A stretch of DNA of 11,656 nucleotides, from the NCBI GenBank assembly GCA_027335545.1, contig DAHWHV010000014.1, forward strand, positions 1 to 11,656, read 5' to 3'. A program made the translations under genes and the position numbers. Below, one piece after another: positions 5,481-11,656 of the stretch. Below the pieces are notes generated by a model. It searched no databases. It saw only the letters and a list, made by a program, of their open reading frames with translations, and was not told the DNA's origin. Origin of the DNA: Clostridia bacterium. GTDB lineage: Bacteria; Bacillota_E; RBS10-35; JAJYVN01. Positions within the stretch are counted from its first letter, which is position 1, and every line of letters begins with the position of its first letter.

Positions 5481-5714
5481 CAAGCGGGAAGCGGCCGGCG
5501 GGGCCGCCTCCCCGGGGCCGGGGCCCACCGCTGCCAACCGCAACTCGGATGGGCCGCGGCCCCGATCGCGCGCTGCCGCTCCATCCTCGGCCCGACCCGC
5601 CGACGTACGGAACGCGAGGACGGCGCGGGTGGTGGTCGCCTGGCCCGGGCCGGGGCCAGCGGTCGGCCGCGCGGCACAGGGCCCGCGCCACCGTTCCCGC
5701 GCGCGCACCGGCCG

Positions 5715-6704
5715 TCACAGCCGCTCGGGCACCTCGACCCGCCCCGTGTCGATCGAGCGCAGGGCCGCCCAGGTGACCGCGCAGCTCTGGACCGCGTCGG
5801 GATAGGGCGAGCGCAGGCCGCCGGCGTCCCGGCCTTCGACCGCCGTGAGGAAGCGATCGACCTCGGTCAGGTACGGGTCGTCGCCGGGGGCGTAATCCAG
5901 CGGGGCGCCGTCGATGACGCCGGTCAGGCGGTTGGCGAACAGGTCGATGACCAGACGCGCGTCCTCGGAGATGAGCTCGACCTGGCCGATGCCGGGCCTG
6001 CAGGCCCACGAATGCGTGTGGGAGGCGATGGCCCCGGATTCGTACGCCAGGTTCAGGGTGTAGGTGTCCTCGATGGTGAAGGAGTCGCTCTTGGCCCGGA
6101 TCTGGTTGTTGCCCAGGGCGTGGACCGAGGCCACCTCGCCCGCGAGGTGGCGGTGCAGGTCGAGCACGTGGATGGCCTGGTCCATCACGGGCCCCCCGGA
6201 GCGTTCCTTGAGGTAGAACCACCCCGGGAGGTTGCCCTCCACCGCCGGCCCGCAGAGAAAGGCGGAGCGCACGGCCGCCAGTTTGCGGCCGGCAATCAGC
6301 TCCCTGGCCCGGTCGACGACCTGGAGCCAGCGGTACATGAAGCCCACGTTGCTGACGACGCCCGCCCCACGGATGGCCGCCAGCGCCCGCCGGCCCTGGG
6401 CCGCGTCGAAGGCCGGGGGCTTCTCGCAGAACAGGGCCAGCCCACGCCCCGCCACGGCCGCGATGGGCTCCGCCCGGACGAAGGGCGGCGTGCAGATGAA
6501 GACGGCGTCGAGCGCGGCGGCGTCCAGCATCCGGGCGAAGTCGCCATAGGCCGTGCCGCCGTGGGCGCGGGCCGCCTGCTCCGCCTTCTCCACGACCACG
6601 TCGCAGAACGCCGTGATGCGGGCGCGGCCGTTGCCGAGCTGCTCCAGGCTGCGGATGTGGCGCTGGGCAATGCCGCCGGTGCCGATGAAGCCGATGCGAA
6701 GCAT
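5715..6704 (-). CDS. Gfo/Idh/MocA family NAD(P)-dependent oxidoreductase
   Basis: The protein has 329 residues from the ATG at 6704. GAGGGG about 8 bases upstream supports this start over the GTG at 6713, which would abut the ribosome site. The N-terminal Rossmann fold is clear in MLRIGFIGTGGIAQRHIRSL. The family motif is E94-K95-P96 in LFCEKPPAFD. The C-terminal substrate domain has D175-xxx-H179 (VMDQAIHVLDLHRH), the usual catalytic aspartate/histidine pattern. Length is normal. These enzymes oxidise or reduce sugars, cyclitols or their acids using a tightly bound nicotinamide cofactor in the cytoplasm. The specific sugar cannot be assigned. The gene lies 345 bases downstream of a glycoside hydrolase on the same strand, so joint use of a released sugar is plausible. 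The gap holds two strong hairpins, so the two may not be one transcript. Confidence 0.92.
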   Translation of the reverse strand: MLRIGFIGTGGIAQRHIRSLEQLGNGRARITAFCDVVVEKAEQAARAHGGTAYGDFARMLDAAALDAVFICTPPFVRAEPIAAVAGRGLALFCEKPPAFDAAQGRRALAAIRGAGVVSNVGFMYRWLQVVDRARELIAGRKLAAVRSAFLCGPAVEGNLPGWFYLKERSGGPVMDQAIHVLDLHRHLAGEVASVHALGNNQIRAKSDSFTIEDTYTLNLAYESGAIASHTHSWACRPGIGQVELISEDARLVIDLFANRLTGVIDGAPLDYAPGDDPYLTEVDRFLTAVEGRDAGGLRSPYPDAVQSCAVTWAALRSIDTGRVEVPERL

Positions 6705-6931
6705 GGCGATCACCCCTCTACTGGCCCCTCACGGGGCGACTGGCGCGAACGCGGCGTGCGCGGCGTCCCGCCACGCCGTGGGCGGGCGGCTGGCGCCCGT
6801 CGCTGCGGAGCAGGCCCCACGCCGCCTCGCAGGGACGGTCGGGCGCCCGGCACCGCCAACACCGCTCGCGGCGTCGGACCAGCCCTACCAGGACACGCCC
6901 GACAACCCGGGTGCGTGGCGAAGCCCTTCAG

Positions 6932-6959
6932 GGCCCGGGCGGCGCAGGACGCCCGGGCC
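6932..6959 (-). terminator. 10-bp perfect inverted repeat downstream of the glycoside hydrolase
   Basis: GGCCCGGGCG (6932-6941) and CGCCCGGGCC (6950-6959) are exact complements with an 8-nt loop. It is the second of two hairpins after the hydrolase stop. The stem is very stable and GC-only but has no U-tract. Confidence 0.4.
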
Positions 6960-6981
6960 GCGGGCGTATGGTCGGGCGCCC

Positions 6982-7022
6982 CGCCCGCCGGCGCTCGGCC
7001 GTGCCCCCACCGCCGGCGGGCG
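6982..7022 (-). terminator. 12-bp perfect inverted repeat downstream of the glycoside hydrolase
   Basis: CGCCCGCCGGCG (6982-6993) and CGCCGGCGGGCG (7011-7022) pair fully across a 17-nt loop, starting 28 bases after the hydrolase stop codon. The position fits transcript termination or 3'-end protection. There is no U-tract. Confidence 0.42.
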
Positions 7023-7049
7023 TGGGCGACCACCCTCCCGCGCCCAGGG

Positions 7050-9215
7050 TCAGCCCCGCCGGACCTCCACGTGCGGACGCCCGTCCAGGGCCAGGACCTC
7101 GCCCCACGGCAGGCGCACGCGACCCGTCACCGGTTCGGCGTGGACCGGCCCGTGGCCCTCGTCCAGCAGCGTGTCGCCGTCCCAGGCGACGCCCTCGTTG
7201 GCGGCGCGCGCGACGGCCGTCACCAACAGGTGGCGCGACTCCTGCAGGGGCAGGCCGTCCCGCGACTGCGCCAACACGGCGGCAAAGGGCGCAGCCACCG
7301 CCACACGCACGGAACCCGCGGCGACCTCGCGCCCGCCGATCCAGCCGACGGCCCCCGCCACGCGCGGGGCGGCGAGGCGCAGGATGCCCGCGTGCCGGTC
7401 CCAGGACAGTTCCCCCGTGTCGGCATCCAGCACCTCCGGGATCTCGGGCGGCGGGGCGCCGACCCCTGTCCGCAGGTCGGCTTCCCCGCCGCCGGCGGGC
7501 GGTCCGCAGGCGACGGCGACGCGGTGGCGGAACGCGTCCGCGCTCACCGGCGCCCACCATTCTTGGGCTTGGGGGGCGCCGTCCGCCCCGGCGAACGGGT
7601 CGGCCACGTCCAGCACGTGGAGCCGGCGCGCGGCGGCCACGTCGCCACGGCGGAAGAGCAGGGCGGCGGCGGGCAACACGTCCCACACGGCGGGATCGTT
7701 CCAGGCATCGAAGCTGCCCGTGAGGCGGTCGCGGCGGCGCTGCGCCTCCACCCCGGCGTGGCTGTAGGAGAACAGCAGGACGCCGTCCCAGTCCTGCAGA
7801 CAGGCGTAGGCGGCGAGCCAGAGGGGCATCTCCGCGCGCCAGGGGTTGGCGGCAGCCTGGTAGACCTCGGTGGCGATGAACGGGCGACCGACCACGCGCC
7901 CCGTGGCCAGCGAGAGGATCAGGTTGCGGGCGAAGGGTTGGCGGGTGAAGGCGGGGTGCGCGGCCACCATCGGCAGGCGGTGGTGGCGGACGGGCGGGCC
8001 GAAGCCGCCTTGGGGGTGGTCCCAATAGGCGTTGTTCTCCGTGAGGTCGGCGCGGCCCTCCGGAGCGGCCAGGGCGTAGAGGCCGGCCGGGCCATTGGGG
8101 AGGTTGCTCAGATTCATCAGCCCGCCGTAGCCCAGGGCGTCCAGGACGGCGCGGCCGCGGCGGCCGAAGTCGACCTGGACCTCCCAGAGGAAGAGCCGCT
8201 CGTCGCGGCGGCGCGCGGTACGCAGCGCCTGGCTGCGCTCGTGCCAGGAGCCGAAGTCGGGGAGCCGGACGGTGCCGAGGCCCGGGTCCTCGTCGGGGGC
8301 GAGGGCGGCGCCGCCGGGGGCGGTGGCCGGGCTCTGCCAGACGGCCTCCAGCGGCGCGCGGCCGCCATAGCGGTGCAGGAGCCAGCGGTTCCAACGGCCC
8401 CGCAGGCGGTCGAGGAACTCGGGCGCGGAGGGTGGGCCATCCCACCACTGCATGCTCTGCTCGTTGAGCAGCTGGACCACGGCCACCGCCGGGTCGTCGG
8501 CATAGCGCAGCCCCGTGTGGGGATTGCGGTGGTCCAGCAGGCGGGCGACGGTGGCGAAGTACAGGCGCTGCAGCCGATCGTCGTACATGAGCACGTGCTT
8601 CTGGCCCGGGCGAAGCCCCTCGGGCGCCCCCTCGGCCGGCAGGAAGTGGCGCAGCGTGTACAGATCGAGGTGGAGGTAGAGGCCGCGCGTCCTCAGCTCG
8701 GCGAATAGGCGATCAAAGCGGGCCATGTGCTCCGCGTGCAGGGGCAGCCCGTCCGCGCGGGGCTGCGCGTAGTCGAAATAGGCGGGGCCATGCGGCGAGT
8801 CGGCATGGTGCACCCGGACGAGGTTGCACCCGGCGCGCGCCAAGCGCTCGGCGAGCACGGGCGCGTCCTCGGGCGGCGGGAAGGCGGCGCCGAAGACGAG
8901 GTTGCACCCCCAGAACCGCATGCGGGTGCCGTCCTCCGCCACCAATCGGCCGTCGCGGGCGCCCACCCGGCCGTGCCGGCCCGCCGGCGCGTCCTGCAGG
9001 TCCCGCAGGTCGCAGGCCCCCTCCCCCAGGCTGTCCCAGGCGAGGCGGCGGACGCCCCAGGAGCGCACCTCCGCGTCGGAGGGCGCTGGGTGGGGTCCCG
9101 CAGCGGTCAAGCCTGGCGCCGCGGCGCGGGTCTGGCCTCCGGGGGCCGACGGCTGTGCGCCGGTGAGGCCGACCGCGGGCGCCGCCGCGTCGCCGTCTGG
9201 GGGTCGTTCGCTCAT
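7050..9215 (-). CDS. Clan GH-A (GH5-like) glycoside hydrolase, family not assigned
   Basis: The protein has 721 residues from the ATG at 9215, which has no clear ribosome site. The first ~50 residues are Ala/Pro/Gly-rich and unlike a signal peptide, so the true start may be downstream, where SWGVRRLAWDSL begins the domain. Residues ~60-110 have the lead-in seen in cellulase-like (beta/alpha)8 proteins (DGTRMRFWGCNLVFGAAFPP), then LARAGCNLVRVHHAD. N251-E252 in VVQLLNEQSM is a credible acid/base, and E450 in RPFIATEVYQ a credible nucleophile. About 200 residues between them hold inserts. Residues ~560-721 look beta-rich and may form an accessory domain. With no visible signal peptide it could act on imported oligosaccharides. 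The downstream Gfo/Idh oxidoreductase fits sugar catabolism. The clan call is good; substrate and family are unknown. Confidence 0.83.
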   Translation of the reverse strand: MSERPPDGDAAAPAVGLTGAQPSAPGGQTRAAAPGLTAAGPHPAPSDAEVRSWGVRRLAWDSLGEGACDLRDLQDAPAGRHGRVGARDGRLVAEDGTRMRFWGCNLVFGAAFPPPEDAPVLAERLARAGCNLVRVHHADSPHGPAYFDYAQPRADGLPLHAEHMARFDRLFAELRTRGLYLHLDLYTLRHFLPAEGAPEGLRPGQKHVLMYDDRLQRLYFATVARLLDHRNPHTGLRYADDPAVAVVQLLNEQSMQWWDGPPSAPEFLDRLRGRWNRWLLHRYGGRAPLEAVWQSPATAPGGAALAPDEDPGLGTVRLPDFGSWHERSQALRTARRRDERLFLWEVQVDFGRRGRAVLDALGYGGLMNLSNLPNGPAGLYALAAPEGRADLTENNAYWDHPQGGFGPPVRHHRLPMVAAHPAFTRQPFARNLILSLATGRVVGRPFIATEVYQAAANPWRAEMPLWLAAYACLQDWDGVLLFSYSHAGVEAQRRRDRLTGSFDAWNDPAVWDVLPAAALLFRRGDVAAARRLHVLDVADPFAGADGAPQAQEWWAPVSADAFRHRVAVACGPPAGGGEADLRTGVGAPPPEIPEVLDADTGELSWDRHAGILRLAAPRVAGAVGWIGGREVAAGSVRVAVAAPFAAVLAQSRDGLPLQESRHLLVTAVARAANEGVAWDGDTLLDEGHGPVHAEPVTGRVRLPWGEVLALDGRPHVEVRRG

Positions 9216-9255
9216 GGCGGGGACCGTTCGCGCTGGCCGCGCGGAGTCCTCCAGT

Positions 9256-9280
9256 GGCGGGAGCGGGGCGGCCTCCCGCC
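9256..9280 (-). terminator. 8-bp inverted repeat between the peptidase and hydrolase genes
   Basis: GGCGGGAG (9256-9263) pairs with CTCCCGCC (9273-9280) across a 9-nt loop in the 189-bp gap, about 125 bases past the peptidase stop on the minus strand. It could end the upstream transcript. No U-run is present and I see no clear promoter for the hydrolase in the same gap. Confidence 0.3.
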
Positions 9281-9404
9281 CAGCGGCCGCCCCCTCTGGG
9301 CGCCGTCCCGCCTCGGCTCCAACTCCGATGCGGCCAGCCGCGCCTGCAAGAAGACCCGTCGGGGATGGAACGTGACTTGGGCGACCAGGGCCGGGGCTCC
9401 CGCG

Positions 9405-10970
9405 TCAGCGGCGTTGGGGCCGCGGCTGCTCGCCGGGGGTCCATGGCGCCCCCCGAGGAGCCGGGGCGCTGGTCACAACCTCAAGCGCATGGTCTCGCTC
9501 GACTTCATCGATCAGGTCCAGGTTCGCCAGATGGTGGGCCATGGCCGTGAAGCTCACCTCGAAGCGCCGCGCGATCCGTCGGATGGCGTCAGGGATCGGC
9601 TGCCCCTTCCCCGACCAATGGCGGCGCACGGCTGGTGGCGGCATCAGCAGGTAGGCGGCGAACGCATTGGCACGCCGCTCCGTCTCCACCGGGGCCCAAC
9701 TGGTGCTGGCAATGCCGAGGTGGCGGCCCGTCCCACCGTCCAGCAGGTGACAGAGCTCGTGAGCCAGGGCAAAGCGCCGCATGGGGTGCCCCGGATATGG
9801 CTCGACCGACGAGTTCGTCAGCGCGGTGGGCCGGACCCCGCCTCCCCATACGCTGGCGCCTCGTACCTTGGGGTCAAGGGCGACAGGCGCGTCACGGACG
9901 CCGAGAGTGGATAGGATGTGGTGCACGTCCACCGGTTCAGAGGGGTCCAGTCGCATGGCCTCAAGGAATTGCTCCGCCAAGGCGTAGCCATTCATCCACG
10001 GCGGCAGGTCGTCCCGGTCCTCATAAGCGTGATTTCTGGCGTCGGTGAACGCAGAATCCGGCTCTCCGGGCGTCAAGGCCCGCGCGATCTGCAGGAGGTC
10101 GGCCACAGCGCTCCTGGCATCCAACGTCCGCATCAGATCGGCGGCCAGGCATGACGGCAGTAGGGGAATGCCGGACGGAACACTCTCTGTCTCGAAGAGC
10201 GATTGCGCAATGACCGTCGAACACGAAGCTTCCACCTCGGCGCGCAGGGTATCGGCAGCGGAGGGGGTTTCGTCGGCGGAAGCGAGGCCCATCAGGCATT
10301 GAAGGCGTCTCCGGTGATGGCCATTGTCGTGCTGGAGGGCCGCGACCTGTCTCTGGAGGGCCACCAGGCGGTCTGAGGACACGGTGAGGCGCTGAGCGAT
10401 CTGCCCCACAGAGTCGTTCAGGAAGCGCCACAGGCGCTGCCCGGACTCCACCAGCGGCAGCCGGGCGCCCCCGCTGCCGGCCAGGAAGCGGACATCAGCG
10501 GGGATTCCCGGAACACCCGTGGTGCGCCAAGAGACTTCAACCCTATCCTGCCAGCGTCGAATGCACACATGGGGCACCATGCCGCCCTCGCGGGCCGCGA
10601 ACAGGTCATGCCTCCGCCACCACTCATACCATTGCGCGTCGGCCTGATGATCCAGCGCCGTGCTGAACGCACCGGCCAGCCAGGGGCTTTCACAGGCGAA
10701 CCGCTCGGTCAACGGTTGAGGCGTGCGCTGCTCATGCAAGAGAAAATCCCAGTTGCCCGCCAGCCACTCCAGGAGTGGGAGGGTGTACCATGTCACGGCC
10801 TGGGACAGATCGGCGTGTTCCACGAAAGCCGTCAGGTTGTTGGAATCGACCTGCAACGCGATGTCGCCCCATGAGGCCGCCAGCGCGTCGGACTGCGCCG
10901 CCGCATCGGGATCAGCGCGGAACGCAACGCTGATGCTCAGCCCAGCGGGCAAAGCGTCGTTGACGGTCAT
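9405..10970 (-). CDS. ImmA/IrrE-type zinc metallopeptidase with large uncharacterised N-terminal region
   Basis: The protein has 521 residues. The ATG at 10970 is chosen because GAGGGGAG lies just upstream. The frame extends to 11012 only through a duplicated leader. The C-terminal peptidase has H404-E405-xx-H408 in FALAHELCHLL and a downstream E431 in ETERRANAFAAYLLMP, the standard ImmA/IrrE zinc site. It ends in a helical FEVSFTAMAHHLANLDLI stretch typical of the family. Residues ~34-80 form a tryptophan-rich segment (WGDIALQVDSNNLTAFVEHA, WYTLPLLEWLAGNWDFLLHE), and residues ~175-230 are predicted helical. I recall similar N-termini on other ImmA/IrrE proteins but know no assigned function. 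ImmA/IrrE peptidases usually cleave a repressor or antitoxin-like partner on a cue. The small protein encoded just upstream is the obvious candidate partner. A role in phage or mobile-element control is inferred. Confidence 0.85.
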   Translation of the reverse strand: MTVNDALPAGLSISVAFRADPDAAAQSDALAASWGDIALQVDSNNLTAFVEHADLSQAVTWYTLPLLEWLAGNWDFLLHEQRTPQPLTERFACESPWLAGAFSTALDHQADAQWYEWWRRHDLFAAREGGMVPHVCIRRWQDRVEVSWRTTGVPGIPADVRFLAGSGGARLPLVESGQRLWRFLNDSVGQIAQRLTVSSDRLVALQRQVAALQHDNGHHRRRLQCLMGLASADETPSAADTLRAEVEASCSTVIAQSLFETESVPSGIPLLPSCLAADLMRTLDARSAVADLLQIARALTPGEPDSAFTDARNHAYEDRDDLPPWMNGYALAEQFLEAMRLDPSEPVDVHHILSTLGVRDAPVALDPKVRGASVWGGGVRPTALTNSSVEPYPGHPMRRFALAHELCHLLDGGTGRHLGIASTSWAPVETERRANAFAAYLLMPPPAVRRHWSGKGQPIPDAIRRIARRFEVSFTAMAHHLANLDLIDEVERDHALEVVTSAPAPRGAPWTPGEQPRPQRR

Positions 10971-11000
10971 CGGTGCTCCCCTCAGCGGTGCTCCCCTCAA
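10971..11000 (-). repeat. 15-bp tandem duplication carrying stop codon and ribosome binding site
   Basis: CGGTGCTCCCCTCAG (10971-10985) is followed directly by CGGTGCTCCCCTCAA (10986-11000), one base different. On the minus strand each unit contains TGAGGGGAG: the TGA of the distal copy ends the small upstream gene, and the GGGGAG of the proximal copy is the Shine-Dalgarno of the peptidase. Without the duplication, stop, ribosome site and ATG would form one compact 17-nt junction. Confidence 0.9.
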
Positions 11001-11353
11001 TGCGAGTCCCAAAAGCGGCGGCGCGCCCGGTTGGAGAGTTTACCGGCCCGCTCGAAGCCGATGCGCACCAGCGGTGGTACCTCCACCCAGCCCACCGGCC
11101 ACCCGTGCCAGTCACCGGGCCTTGCCTCTGCGCCAGCGTATGCCCGTTCGTTGCGGACCGCATACCGCTTTTTCCCGCTTGGATCAGGGACGCTCTCGTC
11201 GAGGAGGCGCTGGGCATCCTCCAGCGTGAGCTCCTTCTCGCAGAGTGATCCTTTTCGGCCCCGCTGCCAAGGCTCTCTATGCTTGGGATTGGGCCGGTAC
11301 ACCAAGGTCGGCGCGTCCGCCGCCTGGGCGCCCCCGTCGGAAGCGTCTTCCAC
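10997..11353 (-). CDS. Small tryptophan-rich protein of unknown function, partner gene of the ImmA/IrrE peptidase
   Basis: The protein has 118 residues from the GTG at 11353, chosen because GAGGGG lies 8 bases upstream. The frame stays open further 5' only through the mobile-element end. After a variable first ~17 residues, the sequence looks conserved: YRPNPKHREPWQRGRKGSLC (19-38), an acidic helix ELTLEDAQRLLDESVPD, GKKRYAVRNERAYAG, then WHGWPVGWVEVPP (82-94) and a basic C-terminal tail (GKLSNRARRRFW). There is no membrane segment or signal peptide. I recognise this kind of small soluble protein only as hypothetical. It lies 26 bases before the peptidase ATG, and the pair is almost surely co-transcribed. 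It could be an antitoxin-like substrate, a toxin, or a small regulator. No function is assigned. Confidence 0.75.
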   Translation of the reverse strand: MEDASDGGAQAADAPTLVYRPNPKHREPWQRGRKGSLCEKELTLEDAQRLLDESVPDPSGKKRYAVRNERAYAGAEARPGDWHGWPVGWVEVPPLVRIGFERAGKLSNRARRRFWDSH

Positions 11354-11401
11354 GCTCAACGCCCCTCGCAGGATGGCGTACGGGCCAGGGTCGCGGCTTT
11401 C

Positions 11402-11491
11402 GCCTGGAGCTTCGCTCCGGGGCCCCAGGCCCCTCAGTGCCCGCCCACGACCGCGCGCTCCGCCGCCCCGGCGTCCAGCGCGGTGACCACG
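11402..11491 (-). repeat. Dispersed ~88-bp repeat, copy B
   Basis: This is the counterpart of 2372-2459. On the minus strand, codons in a frame other than the neighbouring small gene read TALDAGAAERAVVGGH then TGA at about 11436-11434. The 3' flank forms a small hairpin GGAGC-TTC-GCTCC (11406-11418) next to the palindrome GGGGCCCC (11419-11426). It lies about 23 bases outside the inferred right end of the IS200/IS605-type element and just upstream of the small-protein gene, so it may also shape that gene's leader. Confidence 0.65.
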
Positions 11492-11513
11492 GCGTGGAGC
11501 CAAGCCTGCAACC

Positions 11514-11656
11514 GCCTGAACCTCCCCACGGCTAAAGCCGGGGGGTTCTGGAATGCATTGCTTCGGCCTTTGCCAGGCTCTCCCGGGCTCGGGACTGCCC
11601 TGGTACAGCATCCCGGCTCTCAGCCCCCGCTTGGAGTGCCTGCCCCGAAGGGCACG
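11514..11656 (-). mobile_element. Right end of an IS200/IS605-type (TnpB) element, running out of the window
   Basis: CCCC-A-CGGCT-AA-AGCCG-GGGG (11524-11544) is a 9-bp stem with one bulged base. Subterminal hairpins of IS200/IS605 elements commonly have one unpaired base. On the minus strand it is followed by GTGGGGAGGTTCAG, the kind of sequence found at the right cleavage site of TnpB-carrying elements, where the guide (omega) RNA also ends. The inferred boundary is near 11514, with element sequence to the right. The tnpB gene, if present, would be on the minus strand beyond base 11656. A short frame ending in GFSRGEVQ reads through the hairpin, as is usual in such ends. A solitary end or a miniature element is also possible. 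Confidence 0.55.

Larger units (their letters stand above)
5252..5714. other. Intergenic region upstream of the ABC operon
   Basis: I find no gene in these ~460 bases. Open frames here are by-products of extreme GC content. Besides the promoter at 5359-5387, it contains an 11-base C homopolymer (5445-5455) about 58 bp upstream of the -35 box, a 7-bp hairpin (5462-5480), and GC-only inverted repeats around 5490-5530. Confidence 0.55.
6705..7049. other. Structured intergenic region between glycoside hydrolase and oxidoreductase
   Basis: No coding frame here has a family match. The region contains two large inverted repeats (6932-6959 and 6982-7022) close to the hydrolase stop, and a small GCCCC/GGGGC hairpin (6724-6737) just upstream of the oxidoreductase ribosome site. 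No -35/-10 pair for the oxidoreductase is clear to me. Confidence 0.55.

Noticed and set aside
3576..5708. Single 710-codon minus frame spanning both permeases and the intergenic region
   Set aside because: Only the last 277 codons encode the permease. The upstream part overlaps the other permease in a different frame, and the GTGA overlap with GGAGGTG fixes the true start.
6928..8448. Second minus-strand frame inside the glycoside hydrolase
   Set aside because: Shifted-frame shadow of the hydrolase. The translation is Arg/Pro/Gly-rich and lacks the catalytic motifs.
5364..8708. Long plus-strand open frame (~1100 codons)
   Set aside because: It lies opposite two well-supported minus-strand genes (oxidoreductase and glycoside hydrolase). 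Its composition is Gly/Ala/Arg/Pro-rich with no domain motifs. It is a GC-content artefact.
1..11656. tRNA or rRNA genes
   Set aside because: Scanning by eye for T-loop and acceptor-stem patterns and for conserved rRNA blocks gave nothing credible on either strand.

Overview
This is a very GC-rich window, and most codons end in G or C. That explains the many long spurious open frames opposite real genes. The gene mix (DegT-type aminotransferase, Gfo/Idh/MocA oxidoreductase, an unusual clan-A glycoside hydrolase, a COG4586/4587/3694-type ABC exporter, and Rpn-like and ImmA/IrrE proteins) suggests an environmental, carbohydrate-using bacterium. Armatimonadota, Chloroflexota or a planctomycete-like lineage would fit, but sequence alone does not settle the phylum.

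Layout. (1) 2-376, plus: C-terminal end of a DegT/DnrJ/EryC1/StrS-type aminotransferase cut by the window edge. (2) 436-2091, plus: a tandem pair related to the Rpn (recombination-promoting nuclease/putative transposase) family. A truncated, frameshifted copy (436-841) is followed by an intact gene (1087-2091). The intact gene has a good sigma70-like promoter, a PD-(D/E)XK core, an in-frame array of eight EGKA units and a DUF4351-like C-terminus. A Shine-Dalgarno plus ATG inside the gene (1761-1779) would release the C-terminal 104 residues alone. The same site survives in the broken copy. (3) 5387-2402, minus: promoter, two ABC-2 permeases joined by a GTGA overlap, then the ATPase, forming one export operon. 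The ATPase ends in a 16-residue tail that reappears almost synonymously at the other end of the window. (4) 9215-5715, minus: a clan-A glycoside hydrolase and, downstream, a Gfo/Idh/MocA oxidoreductase, plausibly sugar catabolism. They are separated by two strong inverted repeats. (5) 11353-9405, minus: a two-gene unit of a small tryptophan-rich protein of unknown function followed by a large ImmA/IrrE-type zinc peptidase with an uncharacterised N-terminal half. A 15-bp tandem duplication carrying stop codon and Shine-Dalgarno joins the two genes. (6) 11514-11656: apparent right end of an IS200/IS605-type (TnpB) element running out of the window.

Most interesting are the Rpn locus with its candidate intragenic small protein and decaying duplicate, and the small protein/ImmA-IrrE pair beside a mobile-element end. 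Both look like candidate conflict or defence modules. That reading is inference from family knowledge and context.
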